DNA of 64,000 bases from Clostridium beijerinckii HUN142 (GTDB lineage: Bacteria > Bacillota > Clostridia > Clostridiales > Clostridiaceae), in NCBI RefSeq assembly GCF_000621745.1, contig NZ_JHXK01000012.1, positions 124,001 to 188,000 on the forward strand. Direction: 5' to 3'. The number at the start of each line of letters is the position of its first letter. Within the stretch, counting starts at the first letter, position 1. A program made the position numbers and the translations under genes. Of this stretch, positions 48,526 to 56,633 are shown in pieces. The notes below the pieces were generated by a model that saw only the letters and a program-made list of their open reading frames with translations, did no database searches and was not told the origin of the DNA.

Positions 48526-49659
48526 TTACATCTCATTAATCCTTACCTCTTCACCTGAGATGCTTTGAAGACCTATCTTTAAAGCCAAGGATATAATCTC
48601 CATTTCTTCTTCTGTCTCCGCATTTTGTAATTTTTCATATATCTTTTTAGCAAATATGTTTTTTAGTGAATATCCTTTTATTAATTCTGTTATATCTAAC
48701 TTAATTTCACTTTTATCAATAGTTCGCACAAAGTAGAATTCATCTTTGAGCAATTCTTCTAGAAATTCCTCATCTAATGAAAATTCATCAGATATTTGTC
48801 CCTTTAGGATAATTTTATAAAAATTATTTTTTCTATTATCCTTAGAAATTTCTGATATTATTCTATTTTTGACTTCATTATATCCAAAACATCCTTCAAT
48901 ATTTATTCCCTTTTCATAGTAATTTCTTACTGATGTTCTAACAAATCGACTTTCTACAAATCTATTCTTAAGCTCTAATAATACTACCCCTTTATCTTCA
49001 AGCTCATCGAACCCTCTTCCTTGAGGGCATCCACTGTAACTATAATAAGTATTTCCTATTTTCTTAACTTCAGAAAACTTATGTCTATGTCCTAATGCTA
49101 TATAATCCAAATCACTTTTAAGTATATCCTCTTCCGTAATTGGATTATAGTTATTTCCTTCTTCTACACTCGAAATTTCTCCATGAATAACCATTATATT
49201 GTTATATCCGTTAATTCTTTTAATATCTTTTAATAAAGATTTACTAACATGTGTAGTATTAAACCCAGCTCCCCAAATAACAGTATTTAAATCTTCCAAG
49301 ATTATCTTTTCAACTCTTCCTTTAAAAATATGAACATTACTTGGCCAATCAACAATGCTATAAAAAGACTTTTCATTAAAAGGATCATGATTACCTGGAC
49401 TTATAAAAACTTTTACCTTGCTAATATTTTCAAAACAACTTTTTATGAAATGAAGCGTAGTTTTTTTTACAGATAAATTATCAAATACATCTCCTGCAAT
49501 TAATAAAATATCTATTTCTTCATTTTGAGTTATCAGCATTATCTTCTCAAAAACTTGTTTTAATTCCTCTTTACTCTTTAGTGCTAGCTTTGGTGTCATT
49601 CCACTAAAAGGCGTATCAAAATGTATATCTGCTGTATGTAAAATTTTAATTTTTCTCAT
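48526..49659 (-). CDS. YhaO/SbcD-like DNA exonuclease (metallophosphoesterase)
   Basis: The partner nuclease of the YhaN-like ATPase. Metallophosphoesterase motifs are clear: LHTADIHFDTPF, IAGDVFDN, SPGNHDPF, VIHGEIS and ALGHRHKF. The C-terminal 130 residues form a capping or ATPase-binding part. The length of 377 residues fits. It lies 101 bases before the ATPase gene. A role in DNA end processing is inferred from the family. Confidence 0.9.
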   Translation of the reverse strand: MRKIKILHTADIHFDTPFSGMTPKLALKSKEELKQVFEKIMLITQNEEIDILLIAGDVFDNLSVKKTTLHFIKSCFENISKVKVFISPGNHDPFNEKSFYSIVDWPSNVHIFKGRVEKIILEDLNTVIWGAGFNTTHVSKSLLKDIKRINGYNNIMVIHGEISSVEEGNNYNPITEEDILKSDLDYIALGHRHKFSEVKKIGNTYYSYSGCPQGRGFDELEDKGVVLLELKNRFVESRFVRTSVRNYYEKGINIEGCFGYNEVKNRIISEISKDNRKNNFYKIILKGQISDEFSLDEEFLEELLKDEFYFVRTIDKSEIKLDITELIKGYSLKNIFAKKIYEKLQNAETEEEMEIISLALKIGLQSISGEEVRINEM

Positions 49660-49844
49660 AATATCACACCTAAACTTTTTTATATAACGAACTTTTGTTC
49701 TAATTTTACCACGAAATTTACGAACAGTCCAAAACGATTATATTTTTTAATTTTATTATCTATATAAATATTACTTTCTCATATATTACATCAAAAATTA
49801 TTATATGAGTTTATAATTTGAACAGCTAAATACATATTTAAGTA

Positions 49845-49892
49845 AAAAATAAGAGATGTATTATACAAATGTATAATACATCTCTTATTTTT
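49845..49892 (-). terminator. Terminator after the SASP gene
   Basis: A perfect 22-base stem with a four-base loop (AAAT) starts with AAAAATAAGAG and ends with CTCTTATTTTT. It lies about 60 bases after the SASP stop on the minus strand. Confidence 0.9.
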
Positions 49893-49952
49893 AGAATATG
49901 ATTAGATTACCTCTAACACATACAAAATTTAATAATAAATTATAAAATCTTA

Positions 49953-50144
49953 CTAAATTCTATGTTCATATTCTTCTACCATTCTTTTCACCATTTCTCC
50001 GCCTACTGAACCACATTGTCTCGAACTCAAGTCACCATTATATTCTTTAAATGGTATTCCTAGCTCCTGAGCTACTTCGTCCTTGAATTTTTCCAAGCCA
50101 CGTTTTGCTTCTGGAACTAATGCTCTATTATTGTTGTTTGACAT
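49953..50144 (-). CDS. Small acid-soluble spore protein, alpha/beta type
   Basis: Alpha/beta SASPs coat and protect DNA in the dormant spore and feed outgrowth. The 63 residues include the germination protease site around KFKDEVAQELG and the family motif LSSRQCGSVGGEMVKRMVEE. A GAGGAGGGG site precedes the ATG. It is a single gene with its own terminator. A forespore sigma-G promoter is expected, but I could not identify one with confidence. Confidence 0.95.
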   Translation of the reverse strand: MSNNNNRALVPEAKRGLEKFKDEVAQELGIPFKEYNGDLSSRQCGSVGGEMVKRMVEEYEHRI

Positions 50145-50369
50145 AACGATCCCCTCCTCGGCTAATTAGTAGAATCAGTAAACAAAACTTTATAAATTTC
50201 ATCTACCGATAATAGTATTTTAACCTTTGGCTTGTTTATTATTCTTATTAATATAAGGGCATCCTTCAAAATTTATCCTCTTGAAATATTCTTACAAATA
50301 TTAAAAATCAAAATTTCTAAGTAATGCAAACTCATTCTTTCTACCATTGCATTAGTAGTTCATTTTATT

Positions 50370-51350
50370 CTATACAACTATCTCTTTAAATGTAGTTTCT
50401 ACATCTCTTTTTATATCAACGAATATATCGTTCTTATCCTTAATAAAAGAATTTAGTAAATCAATTGTTATTAAATTCAGTTCACTAATATCCTTATTTG
50501 TAATTAGATTATCATCTTTACCTCTTTGCAAATACTTATTCATATCTTTAAAGAATCTATATACTTCATCTTTTATTAAATCTATTGGCATTAAATCTTC
50601 ACTCATATTTAATAATCTTTTTCTAATATCCAATGCTTTTAAAGGAAATAAAAGATACATGTTTCTTTCGCATAATTGCTTAAAATCATATTTCCATCCT
50701 TTTATTATATTAATCTTGCAATCTATATTATTTTCTTCAGTTTCTGATTTTATTTGGTATACATCAGGAACTTCAATACTAGAGTTTAATATTATCATAG
50801 ATTTAGAATAACTTTCTTTCAAAGTATATTCACTTTTATTAACATTCTTCCTCTTTCTTCTATTAAGACTTATTATATTATCATTACTCGATAAATTTAC
50901 CTTAGTTATTATTATTGCTATATTTTCATCATCGTTAACGTGAAACTGCACTCTATATTCAAACTTCCTATACTCATCTTCTACCATTATCCTTAAATCA
51001 CAATTTGAATCTTCTAAGGTAATTCCTTCATTTATATCTACATCTTTTCTAGTTATAGTATATTCCATTTTAGTATCTATATTAAAATCATCATTATATA
51101 ATGAATTAATGAACTCAATTATTGTATTATTATTTAATGAGAAGATTCTCTCAATAATTTTATTCAAGTCCTTTCCATTACTATTATCAAATTCACCATT
51201 CTCTTTGGAGTAATTAAACTTCTCTTTAAAAGATGTATAAGACTTACTACTCTCTTTTTCATTAATTTTATTGCTAATGGATTTTGATAATTTATTTTTA
51301 TTCTCTCTTCCTTTTCTTCTAACTTCATTTAGTAAAACTAATTTATTCAT
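50370..51350 (-). CDS. Unassigned 326-residue protein, possible PD-(D/E)XK-like core
   Basis: I do not recognise this protein with certainty. The first 80 residues are charged and Ser/Asn-rich. The middle contains NTIIEFINSLYNDDF and a strand pattern with NCDLRIMVED and FEYRVQFHVND, which recalls the Asp...Glu-x-Gln arrangement of Rpn-like nucleases, although the match is weak. A long Lys-rich linker follows, then a helical tail. The ATG at 51350 was chosen because GAGGTGG lies nine bases upstream; the frame up to 51431 is dominated by aromatic and hydrophobic residues with no ribosome site. It is a single gene. Confidence 0.7.
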   Translation of the reverse strand: MNKLVLLNEVRRKGRENKNKLSKSISNKINEKESSKSYTSFKEKFNYSKENGEFDNSNGKDLNKIIERIFSLNNNTIIEFINSLYNDDFNIDTKMEYTITRKDVDINEGITLEDSNCDLRIMVEDEYRKFEYRVQFHVNDDENIAIIITKVNLSSNDNIISLNRRKRKNVNKSEYTLKESYSKSMIILNSSIEVPDVYQIKSETEENNIDCKINIIKGWKYDFKQLCERNMYLLFPLKALDIRKRLLNMSEDLMPIDLIKDEVYRFFKDMNKYLQRGKDDNLITNKDISELNLITIDLLNSFIKDKNDIFVDIKRDVETTFKEIVV

Positions 51351-51672
51351 ATCGTATTCCACCTCACAATGGATTATTACCATAATATGTTTGTAATATT
51401 CAAATATTGAATGTATTTTATAATAGATCATTCACAAAACACAAAATAGTTTTTTTATAAATACTTAATTCTTTTTTGTTTACATATAATTAAGTATATT
51501 AATAAAATTATATACTTTTTCTGGTAAGAATCAAGTTGTTTTTCTACATTTTATTTCAAATTATTCTTTTTTTACTTATTTTTAGCCAATTATTTACATT
51601 AGGATATAAAATTAATTGAACTAATTTTTATGGACAAAAATATATTTTTCATAAAGCATACATTTTTATACA
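51351..51672. other. Gap between the unassigned gene and the first tRNA-Trp
   Basis: AT-rich, no open reading frame or stem of note. It presumably holds the promoter of the 326-residue protein. Confidence 0.35.
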
Positions 51673-51700
51673 TAAAAAAGCCGTAGTACAATGTACTACG
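51673..51700 (-). terminator. Terminator of tRNA-Trp copy 1
   Basis: The stem CGTAGTAC/GTACTACG with loop AAT is followed by TTTTTT on the minus strand, eight bases after the tRNA. The same terminator accompanies the second copy. Confidence 0.9.
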
Positions 51701-51707
51701 ACCTTTG

Positions 51708-51782
51708 TGGCAGGGGCAGTAGGATTTGAACCCACAACCAATGGTTTTGGAGACCACTACTCTACCGTTGAGCCATACCCCT
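51708..51782 (-). tRNA. tRNA-Trp (CCA anticodon), copy 1
   Basis: The minus strand gives an acceptor stem AGGGGTA/TGCCCCT with one G-U pair, an anticodon stem GTGGT/ACCAT with loop CTCCAAA (anticodon CCA), a T loop GGTTCAAATC and an encoded CCA end. Length is 75 bases. It is nearly identical to the copy at 53830-53904. Confidence 0.97.
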
Positions 51783-51930
51783 AAGACATTAAGTATTGTA
51801 TCATGTGTATATCATTCATGTCAACAATTTTATCATTTAAATTTTTAATAATTATTCAAATAAGCAAATTATTGTAGCAAATCTAATGGTCCATTATTAG
51901 CAAGACAAACTTAACTAAATAGTGTTTTTT

Positions 51931-51955
51931 AACTACTTCATAGTAGTTTTTTTAA
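51931..51955 (+). terminator. Plus-strand hairpin with T-run, no gene upstream
   Basis: AACTACT/AGTAGTT with a four-base loop is followed by TTTTTTT. No plus-strand gene precedes it. It could end a short untranslated RNA or belong to a leader of the flavoprotein gene. Confidence 0.55.
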
Positions 51956-51995
51956 ATACTTCTTGTTTAACTACTCATATTATTTTATAATAAAA

Positions 51996-52018
51996 TATAA
52001 TACTTTGATAGTCAAAAT
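51996..52018 (+). promoter_or_regulatory. FabT-like palindrome overlapping a -10 element
   Basis: The sequence ACTTTGATAGTCAAAAT (52002-52018) contains the inverted repeat TTTGA/TCAAA and is close to the FabT operator of streptococci, which controls fatty-acid synthesis genes. TATAAT lies directly before it (51996-52001), although no good -35 was found. Control by a FabT-type repressor is inferred. Confidence 0.5.
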
Positions 52019-52057
52019 ATTTTATTGTCGAATTTTTCGTGAAAGGATATATGTAAA

Positions 52058-53125
52058 ATGAATTTTAATTCTCTTAAAATTGGAAATTTAGTTGCTCCTA
52101 TTCCTATTATTCAAGGGGGTATGGGAATTGGTGTTTCATCTTCTAATTTAGCCGCTGCTGTTGCTAATGCTGGTGGAATTGGAATTATCTCTGCTGCGCA
52201 ACTTGGTTATAATGAAGATGACTTTGAAAAGAACCCTTTAGAGGCGAATTTAAGGGCTTTAAAAAAACATATTACTATTGCTAAAGCTAAAGCAGTAAAT
52301 GGCATTATAGGTATTAATGCTATGGTCGCAACTAATAATTATGAAGATCATATAAAAACTGCAATAGAAGCTGGAGTTGATTTAATAATCTCTGGTGCAG
52401 GACTTCCTACTATGTTACCCAAAATAGTAAAGAATTCCTCTGTAAAGATTGCACCAATAGTTTCTTCTTTAAAAGCAGCAAAAGTAATTTTAAAACTTTG
52501 GGATAAGCACGATAATGTAGCTCCAGACCTCGTCGTAATTGAAGGACCGAAGGCTGGTGGCCATTTGGGTTTTAAAGTTGAAGAATTAGAAGATGAAAAT
52601 TTGGATTTCGATAAATCTGTTGTAGATATAATAAATGAAACAAAAAAGTATGCTGAAAAGTATAATAAAGAAATTCCAGTAGTAGTTGCTGGTGGTGTTT
52701 TTGACGGATATGATATTGCTAAATATTTAAAATTAGGGGCTAGCGGTGTTCAAATGGCCACAAGATTTGTAGCAACTGAAGAATGTGATGCTTCGAACGA
52801 GTTCAAGAATGCCTATGTTAATTGTAGCAAAGATGATATTCAAATAGTAAAAAGTCCTGTTGGAATGCCAGGTCGAGCTATGAAGAATATATTTGTAAAA
52901 AGAACTAGTTCTGAGAAAGAAAAAATAACTCATTGTTATAACTGTTTAACACCTTGCAACCCTGCTAATACACCTTATTGCATAAGTAAGGCTTTAATAA
53001 ATGCAGTAAAGGGTAACCTTGATGAAGGTCTTATATTCTGTGGCGAGAACGCAAGCAGAATAACAAAAATTACAACAGTGAAAGAACTTATGGATGAATT
53101 AGTATCTGAAATTGAAAAAGCTTAA
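52058..53125 (+). CDS. FabK/nitronate monooxygenase-like flavin oxidoreductase
   Basis: This FMN enzyme belongs to the family that includes enoyl-ACP reductase II (FabK) and nitronate monooxygenase. Motifs include IIQGGMGIG, NAGGIGIISAAQ, the active-site His in GPKAGGHLGF, VAGGVFDG and GASGVQMATRFVAT. A C-terminal cysteine group (HCYNCLTPC and YCISKA) is extra and its role is unknown. Length is 355 residues, longer than the roughly 320 of FabK. The FabT-like site upstream favours a role in fatty-acid synthesis, but nitronate oxidation cannot be excluded. Confidence 0.85.
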   Translation: MNFNSLKIGNLVAPIPIIQGGMGIGVSSSNLAAAVANAGGIGIISAAQLGYNEDDFEKNPLEANLRALKKHITIAKAKAVNGIIGINAMVATNNYEDHIKTAIEAGVDLIISGAGLPTMLPKIVKNSSVKIAPIVSSLKAAKVILKLWDKHDNVAPDLVVIEGPKAGGHLGFKVEELEDENLDFDKSVVDIINETKKYAEKYNKEIPVVVAGGVFDGYDIAKYLKLGASGVQMATRFVATEECDASNEFKNAYVNCSKDDIQIVKSPVGMPGRAMKNIFVKRTSSEKEKITHCYNCLTPCNPANTPYCISKALINAVKGNLDEGLIFCGENASRITKITTVKELMDELVSEIEKA

Positions 53126-53190
53126 AAATAGACTATCCCAAAGAACTAGCTTAACACAAGGCTATCTTTGAGATAGTCTATTTTTTTATA
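53125..53190. terminator. Bidirectional terminator between the flavoprotein gene and ridA
   Basis: Arms of about 19 bases with one mismatch (AAATAGACTATC with GATAGTCTATTT at the outer part) enclose a 20-base loop and end in TTTTTTT on the plus strand. A-rich flanks also suit the minus strand. Confidence 0.82.
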
Positions 53191-53230
53191 TTATATAGAG
53201 ATAATATTCTCTTAGCATTTCTTTTATGAG

Positions 53231-53611
53231 TTATACATCTTGGGAAGCTATTACTTCAACCTCACATAATACTCCTTTAGGAAGTTCTTTTACGGCAACA
53301 CATGAACGTGCCGGATTACTAATAAAATATTTAGCGTAGACTTCATTAAAGCTAGCAAAATCGCTCATGTTGGCGATAAAACAAGTTGTCTTAATTACAT
53401 TTTCAAAATTAATATCATTAGCTTCTAATATAGCTGATATATTTTTCATTACCTGAGTTGCCTGTTCTTCTATATTACTTCCTACAACCTCGCCTGTTGA
53501 TGGATCTAACGGTATTTGTCCTGATGTAAATAATATATTTCCAAAGCCTACTGCCTGAGAATATGGCCCAATTGCTGCTGGTGCCTTTTTTGTATTTGTT
53601 ACTTTTAACAT
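53231..53611 (-). CDS. ridA: RidA family reactive-imine deaminase
   Basis: RidA hydrolyses reactive enamine and imine intermediates released by PLP enzymes. The core motifs IGPYSQAVGFGNILFTSGQI, CFIANMSDFASFNEVYAKYF and PARSCVAVKELPKG include the conserved Arg that holds the substrate carboxylate. The ATG at 53611 follows GGAGGG; the frame to 53632 is not conserved. Length is 126 residues, the family norm. It lies between a flavoprotein gene and a tRNA, as a single gene. Confidence 0.95.
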   Translation of the reverse strand: MLKVTNTKKAPAAIGPYSQAVGFGNILFTSGQIPLDPSTGEVVGSNIEEQATQVMKNISAILEANDINFENVIKTTCFIANMSDFASFNEVYAKYFISNPARSCVAVKELPKGVLCEVEVIASQDV

Positions 53612-53794
53612 TTTATAATCCCTCCAAATCAAAATTAAGTTATATTAATTTAATTTTTATTAATATCATCGCTATTTAAATATTGATTTTAACTTATCTT
53701 TCTAATAGGAAAAACTAATTACTATCAATAAGAACTTTCTTTCAATCCTAACTATTTCTTAAATTATTTCTTGTTGTAATTAGAATTTTTTATA

Positions 53795-53824
53795 TAAAAA
53801 AGTCGTAGTACAATGTACTACGAC
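53795..53824 (-). terminator. Terminator of tRNA-Trp copy 2
   Basis: The stem GTCGTAGTAC/GTACTACGAC (ten bases, loop AAT) is followed by TTTTTT on the minus strand. It matches the terminator of copy 1, with a longer perfect stem. Confidence 0.92.
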
Positions 53825-53829
53825 TTTTG

Positions 53830-53904
53830 TGGCAGGGGTAGTAGGATTTGAACCCACAACCAATGGTTTTGGAGACCACTACTCTACCGTTGAGCCATAC
53901 CCCT
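53830..53904 (-). tRNA. tRNA-Trp (CCA anticodon), copy 2
   Basis: It is the same as copy 1 except for one base that turns the acceptor G-U pair into an A-U pair (AGGGGTA/TACCCCT). Anticodon loop CTCCAAA and the encoded CCA end are unchanged. Length is 75 bases. Confidence 0.97.
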
Positions 53905-53978
53905 AAGACAATATTCATTATATAACATATCTATAAAGAAAGCAACATATTTTTATAAATAGTTATCATGAAAATAAG

Positions 53979-54040
53979 ACTACACTAAATATAAAATACT
54001 TTATATTTATATTCAAATTTCAAATATTCCTTAGTGTAGT
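53979..54040 (-). terminator. Possible terminator after the ZnuA paralogue
   Basis: Ten-base arms ACTACACTAA/TTAGTGTAGT enclose an AT-rich loop of 42 bases. On the minus strand CTTATTTT follows. The loop is long, so the call is weak. Confidence 0.5.
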
Positions 54041-54094
54041 ATATATAATCACATCTAGTAATAAAAATAAGCATAAATCCGGGAATAAGTAATT

Positions 54095-55003
54095 CTATTT
54101 TTTATTATTAGAACCTAAGACTTCATTAGGTTTAGCCCATTTTGATAATTCTTTTATATTGTATAAAATCAAATCATCAAAAGACATATCTCCATAATAC
54201 TTCCATAATTTTATTGTATTATAACCTGACAAATCTAATTTTGTTCCTTTTTCACCATCAGTTATTATTATTATCTTTTTAGGATCTAAATTATTAATCT
54301 TTACAAACTCATTTAACTCATGGTTATCAAGCTGAATAGTATTTAAATTCAAGGATTTAGTTAAGTAGTCAAAATCATTATTTAATGTAATAAACTTATA
54401 TTCATTTAATGATTTTATCTTCTCATCATATTCCTTTATGCTAGCATCAAAATTTTTGATAGCTTCATTATAATTTTCCTCGTAATAATCTCTATTTTGA
54501 GGATCTCTATCTTGAATAGCTGCTTTTACATTGTATAATGCTATTTTATACTCTTCTATCCCTTCAAAATAATAAGGATTTTCTTTAGTGTCATTATCAT
54601 GCCCATAATTTAATAATTTTATGCCTCTAGCTAAATTTATTATTCCAAGATTTCCTTTCTTCAACTCACCAATTAGTGAATCACTCCATGGTTCAAAAGA
54701 TGTGCCAGAATATATAAATAAATCCATATTGGATATATTATTTAAAACATCTTCACTATATTTAAATTCACTAATATCTTTCTCATTAGTAAACATATAC
54801 TCTGCATTATTCTTTTCCTTTATAATTTTTTTAACCATATAATATTGTGGTTTATTAACTGTCATTATATTTAGATATTTATCTCTGCTTTCAGTTCTAT
54901 TATTCTCAGTATTAGCTAATAAAGGATTTGAAAAAAAACTCATACCAAAAGACAATGCTATGGTTATTATCACCATGGCAAAGGTAATTTTCTTCAAAGA
55001 CAA
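54095..55003 (-). CDS. ZnuA-like protein lacking the metal-binding histidines
   Basis: The fold follows the ZnuA family: LFIYSGTSFEPW matches FIYNGLGMEEW of the paralogue at 44672, and DYYEENYNEAI matches DYYEENYNKF. At each ligand position the histidine is gone: Phe80, Tyr144 and Asn208 replace His71, His133 and His197 of the paralogue. There is a hydrophobic N-terminal segment (about 8-30) but no lipobox Cys. Length is 302 residues. No transporter gene is adjacent. It may bind something other than a metal or act as a regulator; it is intact, not an obvious pseudogene. Confidence 0.8.
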   Translation of the reverse strand: MSLKKITFAMVIITIALSFGMSFFSNPLLANTENNRTESRDKYLNIMTVNKPQYYMVKKIIKEKNNAEYMFTNEKDISEFKYSEDVLNNISNMDLFIYSGTSFEPWSDSLIGELKKGNLGIINLARGIKLLNYGHDNDTKENPYYFEGIEEYKIALYNVKAAIQDRDPQNRDYYEENYNEAIKNFDASIKEYDEKIKSLNEYKFITLNNDFDYLTKSLNLNTIQLDNHELNEFVKINNLDPKKIIIITDGEKGTKLDLSGYNTIKLWKYYGDMSFDDLILYNIKELSKWAKPNEVLGSNNKK

Positions 55004-55443
55004 GTCACCTCCAAAATTTAACTGACTTCATTCATAACTTTCTTTTTAATATGTACTGTACTTAATTTCTTAAGTTAATTCTTAATTAATGTTTATTAGA
55101 TTAAACATAAAATAATTCCCTGTTATACATTGAATTATATATGTTACTTCTATAATTAACCTGTTAAATAAATTTTAGCATATACTTGTTCTTATTATAC
55201 CAACTAATTTAAAATAAATATATACAAATTTATTACATTTCATTGGAACTTACTCCCTATGTTATGTAAATTAAATTAGTTAATATATTAATAATTTGCT
55301 TTTATGCAATTTTGAGATAAAATAAAAAGATGAGAGTTTGTAGATTTAACAATTATTAGGTTCTATACATAATAACTATATGTAAGTTATTAATATAAAA
55401 TTCTAATTAATAAGAATTAATTCTCACTTAAAGGAGGCATTTC
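55004..55443. other. 440-bp divergent intergenic region
   Basis: It separates the minus-strand ZnuA paralogue from plus-strand tsaE. It is very AT-rich, without a recognised operator, RNA motif or open reading frame. Confidence 0.4.
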
Positions 55444-55905
55444 ATGGAATTTGAAATTTATAATGTAGATGATACTGCTAAATTAGGAATAAATATAGGC
55501 AAATTATTAAATGCCGGTGATATAATCTGCTTAACTGGTGATTTAGGCGTAGGTAAGACTCATATTACAAAGGGCATAGCTAAAGGATTAGGAATTAACG
55601 ATAATATTACTAGTCCAACATTTACTATAGTCAACGAGTATGATAGCGGTCGATTAAAGCTCAATCATTTCGATGTTTATAGAGTAAGTGACCCTGATGA
55701 AATATATGCAATTGGATTTGATGATTATATATTTTCAGATGCAGTGTCAATAATAGAATGGGCAAATTATATAGAAGAAATTCTACCAAATGATTTACTT
55801 CATATAGATATAAAGAAAGATTATAACAAAGGCGAAGATTATAGAAAAATCACGCTAAATGCTTATGGAAAAAGATATGATTATATAAAGGAGTTGAAAA
55901 TATGA
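55444..55905 (+). CDS. tsaE: TsaE, tRNA t6A biosynthesis ATPase
   Basis: TsaE is the ATPase that cycles the TsaB-TsaD complex forming t6A37 in tRNAs that read ANN codons. Walker A is in GDLGVGKTH (about 32-40). The conserved TSPTFTIVNEY and HFDVYRV follow, then IIEWANYI. The length of 153 residues is standard. A strong AAAGGAGG site precedes the ATG. It overlaps tsaB by four bases (ATGA). Confidence 0.96.
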   Translation: MEFEIYNVDDTAKLGINIGKLLNAGDIICLTGDLGVGKTHITKGIAKGLGINDNITSPTFTIVNEYDSGRLKLNHFDVYRVSDPDEIYAIGFDDYIFSDAVSIIEWANYIEEILPNDLLHIDIKKDYNKGEDYRKITLNAYGKRYDYIKELKI

Positions 55906-56633
55906 TTATTCTTGCTGTTGATTCCTCCTCTAAAGTGGCAACTGTTGCTTTGATGAAAGATGATAAACTACTTGGAGAAATCACATTAAATGATAAGAAA
56001 GAACACTCTATAATACTAATGTCTATAATTCAGGAATTGCTAAATAATAATAATTTGAGTATTGATGATATTAATGGCTATGTTATTTCAAAAGGTCCTG
56101 GTTCATTTACTGGGCTTAGAATAGGCATGGCAACAATAAAAGGTCTTAGCTTGGGAAGTAACAAGCCTTACGTTAGTGTTTCTAGTTTAGATGCACTTGC
56201 ATTTAGTGTATCTAATTTCGATGGTATAATATGCCCTATAATGGATGCTTTAAGAAATAGTGTTTATACTTCACTATATAAAGGAGAATATACTTGCAAT
56301 GCCAATACTGATTCGAATCTACCTATAAAGTTGGAACGTCTATTAGATTATTCAGCATTGGATATTGATGAACTTATAGAAATAATTAAATCCAAAAATA
56401 AGAAAGTTATTTTTATAGGCGATGGTGTTGATAAATATAAGGATTATTTGATTGATAATTGTCCAAATTCATATTTTCCTCCTAATCACCTTAATTTAAT
56501 TCGTGCCTCTTCATTAGGTGAAATAGGCAGTATACTATTAAAGAACGGAGAATGCGACGATCCAAACTCCGCTCCGGTTTATCTTAAAAAATCTCAGGCT
56601 GAAAGAGAATACGAGCAAAGGATGAGATTATAG
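55902..56633 (+). CDS. tsaB: TsaB, tRNA t6A biosynthesis protein
   Basis: TsaB is the ASKHA-fold partner of TsaD in t6A formation. The opening ILAVDSSSKVATVAL and SKGPGSFTGLRIGMATIKGL are diagnostic. The length of 243 residues is normal. It overlaps tsaE and rimI, so the three are translated together. The catalytic partner TsaD is not in this cluster, and no tsaD was seen elsewhere in the window. Confidence 0.96.
   Translation: MIILAVDSSSKVATVALMKDDKLLGEITLNDKKEHSIILMSIIQELLNNNNLSIDDINGYVISKGPGSFTGLRIGMATIKGLSLGSNKPYVSVSSLDALAFSVSNFDGIICPIMDALRNSVYTSLYKGEYTCNANTDSNLPIKLERLLDYSALDIDELIEIIKSKNKKVIFIGDGVDKYKDYLIDNCPNSYFPPNHLNLIRASSLGEIGSILLKNGECDDPNSAPVYLKKSQAEREYEQRMRL

Noticed and set aside
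50145..50260. Sigma-G promoter for the SASP gene
   Set aside because: TGAAAT and TACTA-like boxes are present but the spacing (about 22 bases) is too wide for the consensus as I know it.
51783..52057. T-box or other amino-acid riboswitch before the flavoprotein gene
   Set aside because: The hairpin and T-run suggested a leader, but no T-box core sequence (GGTGG followed by ACCGCG) is present.
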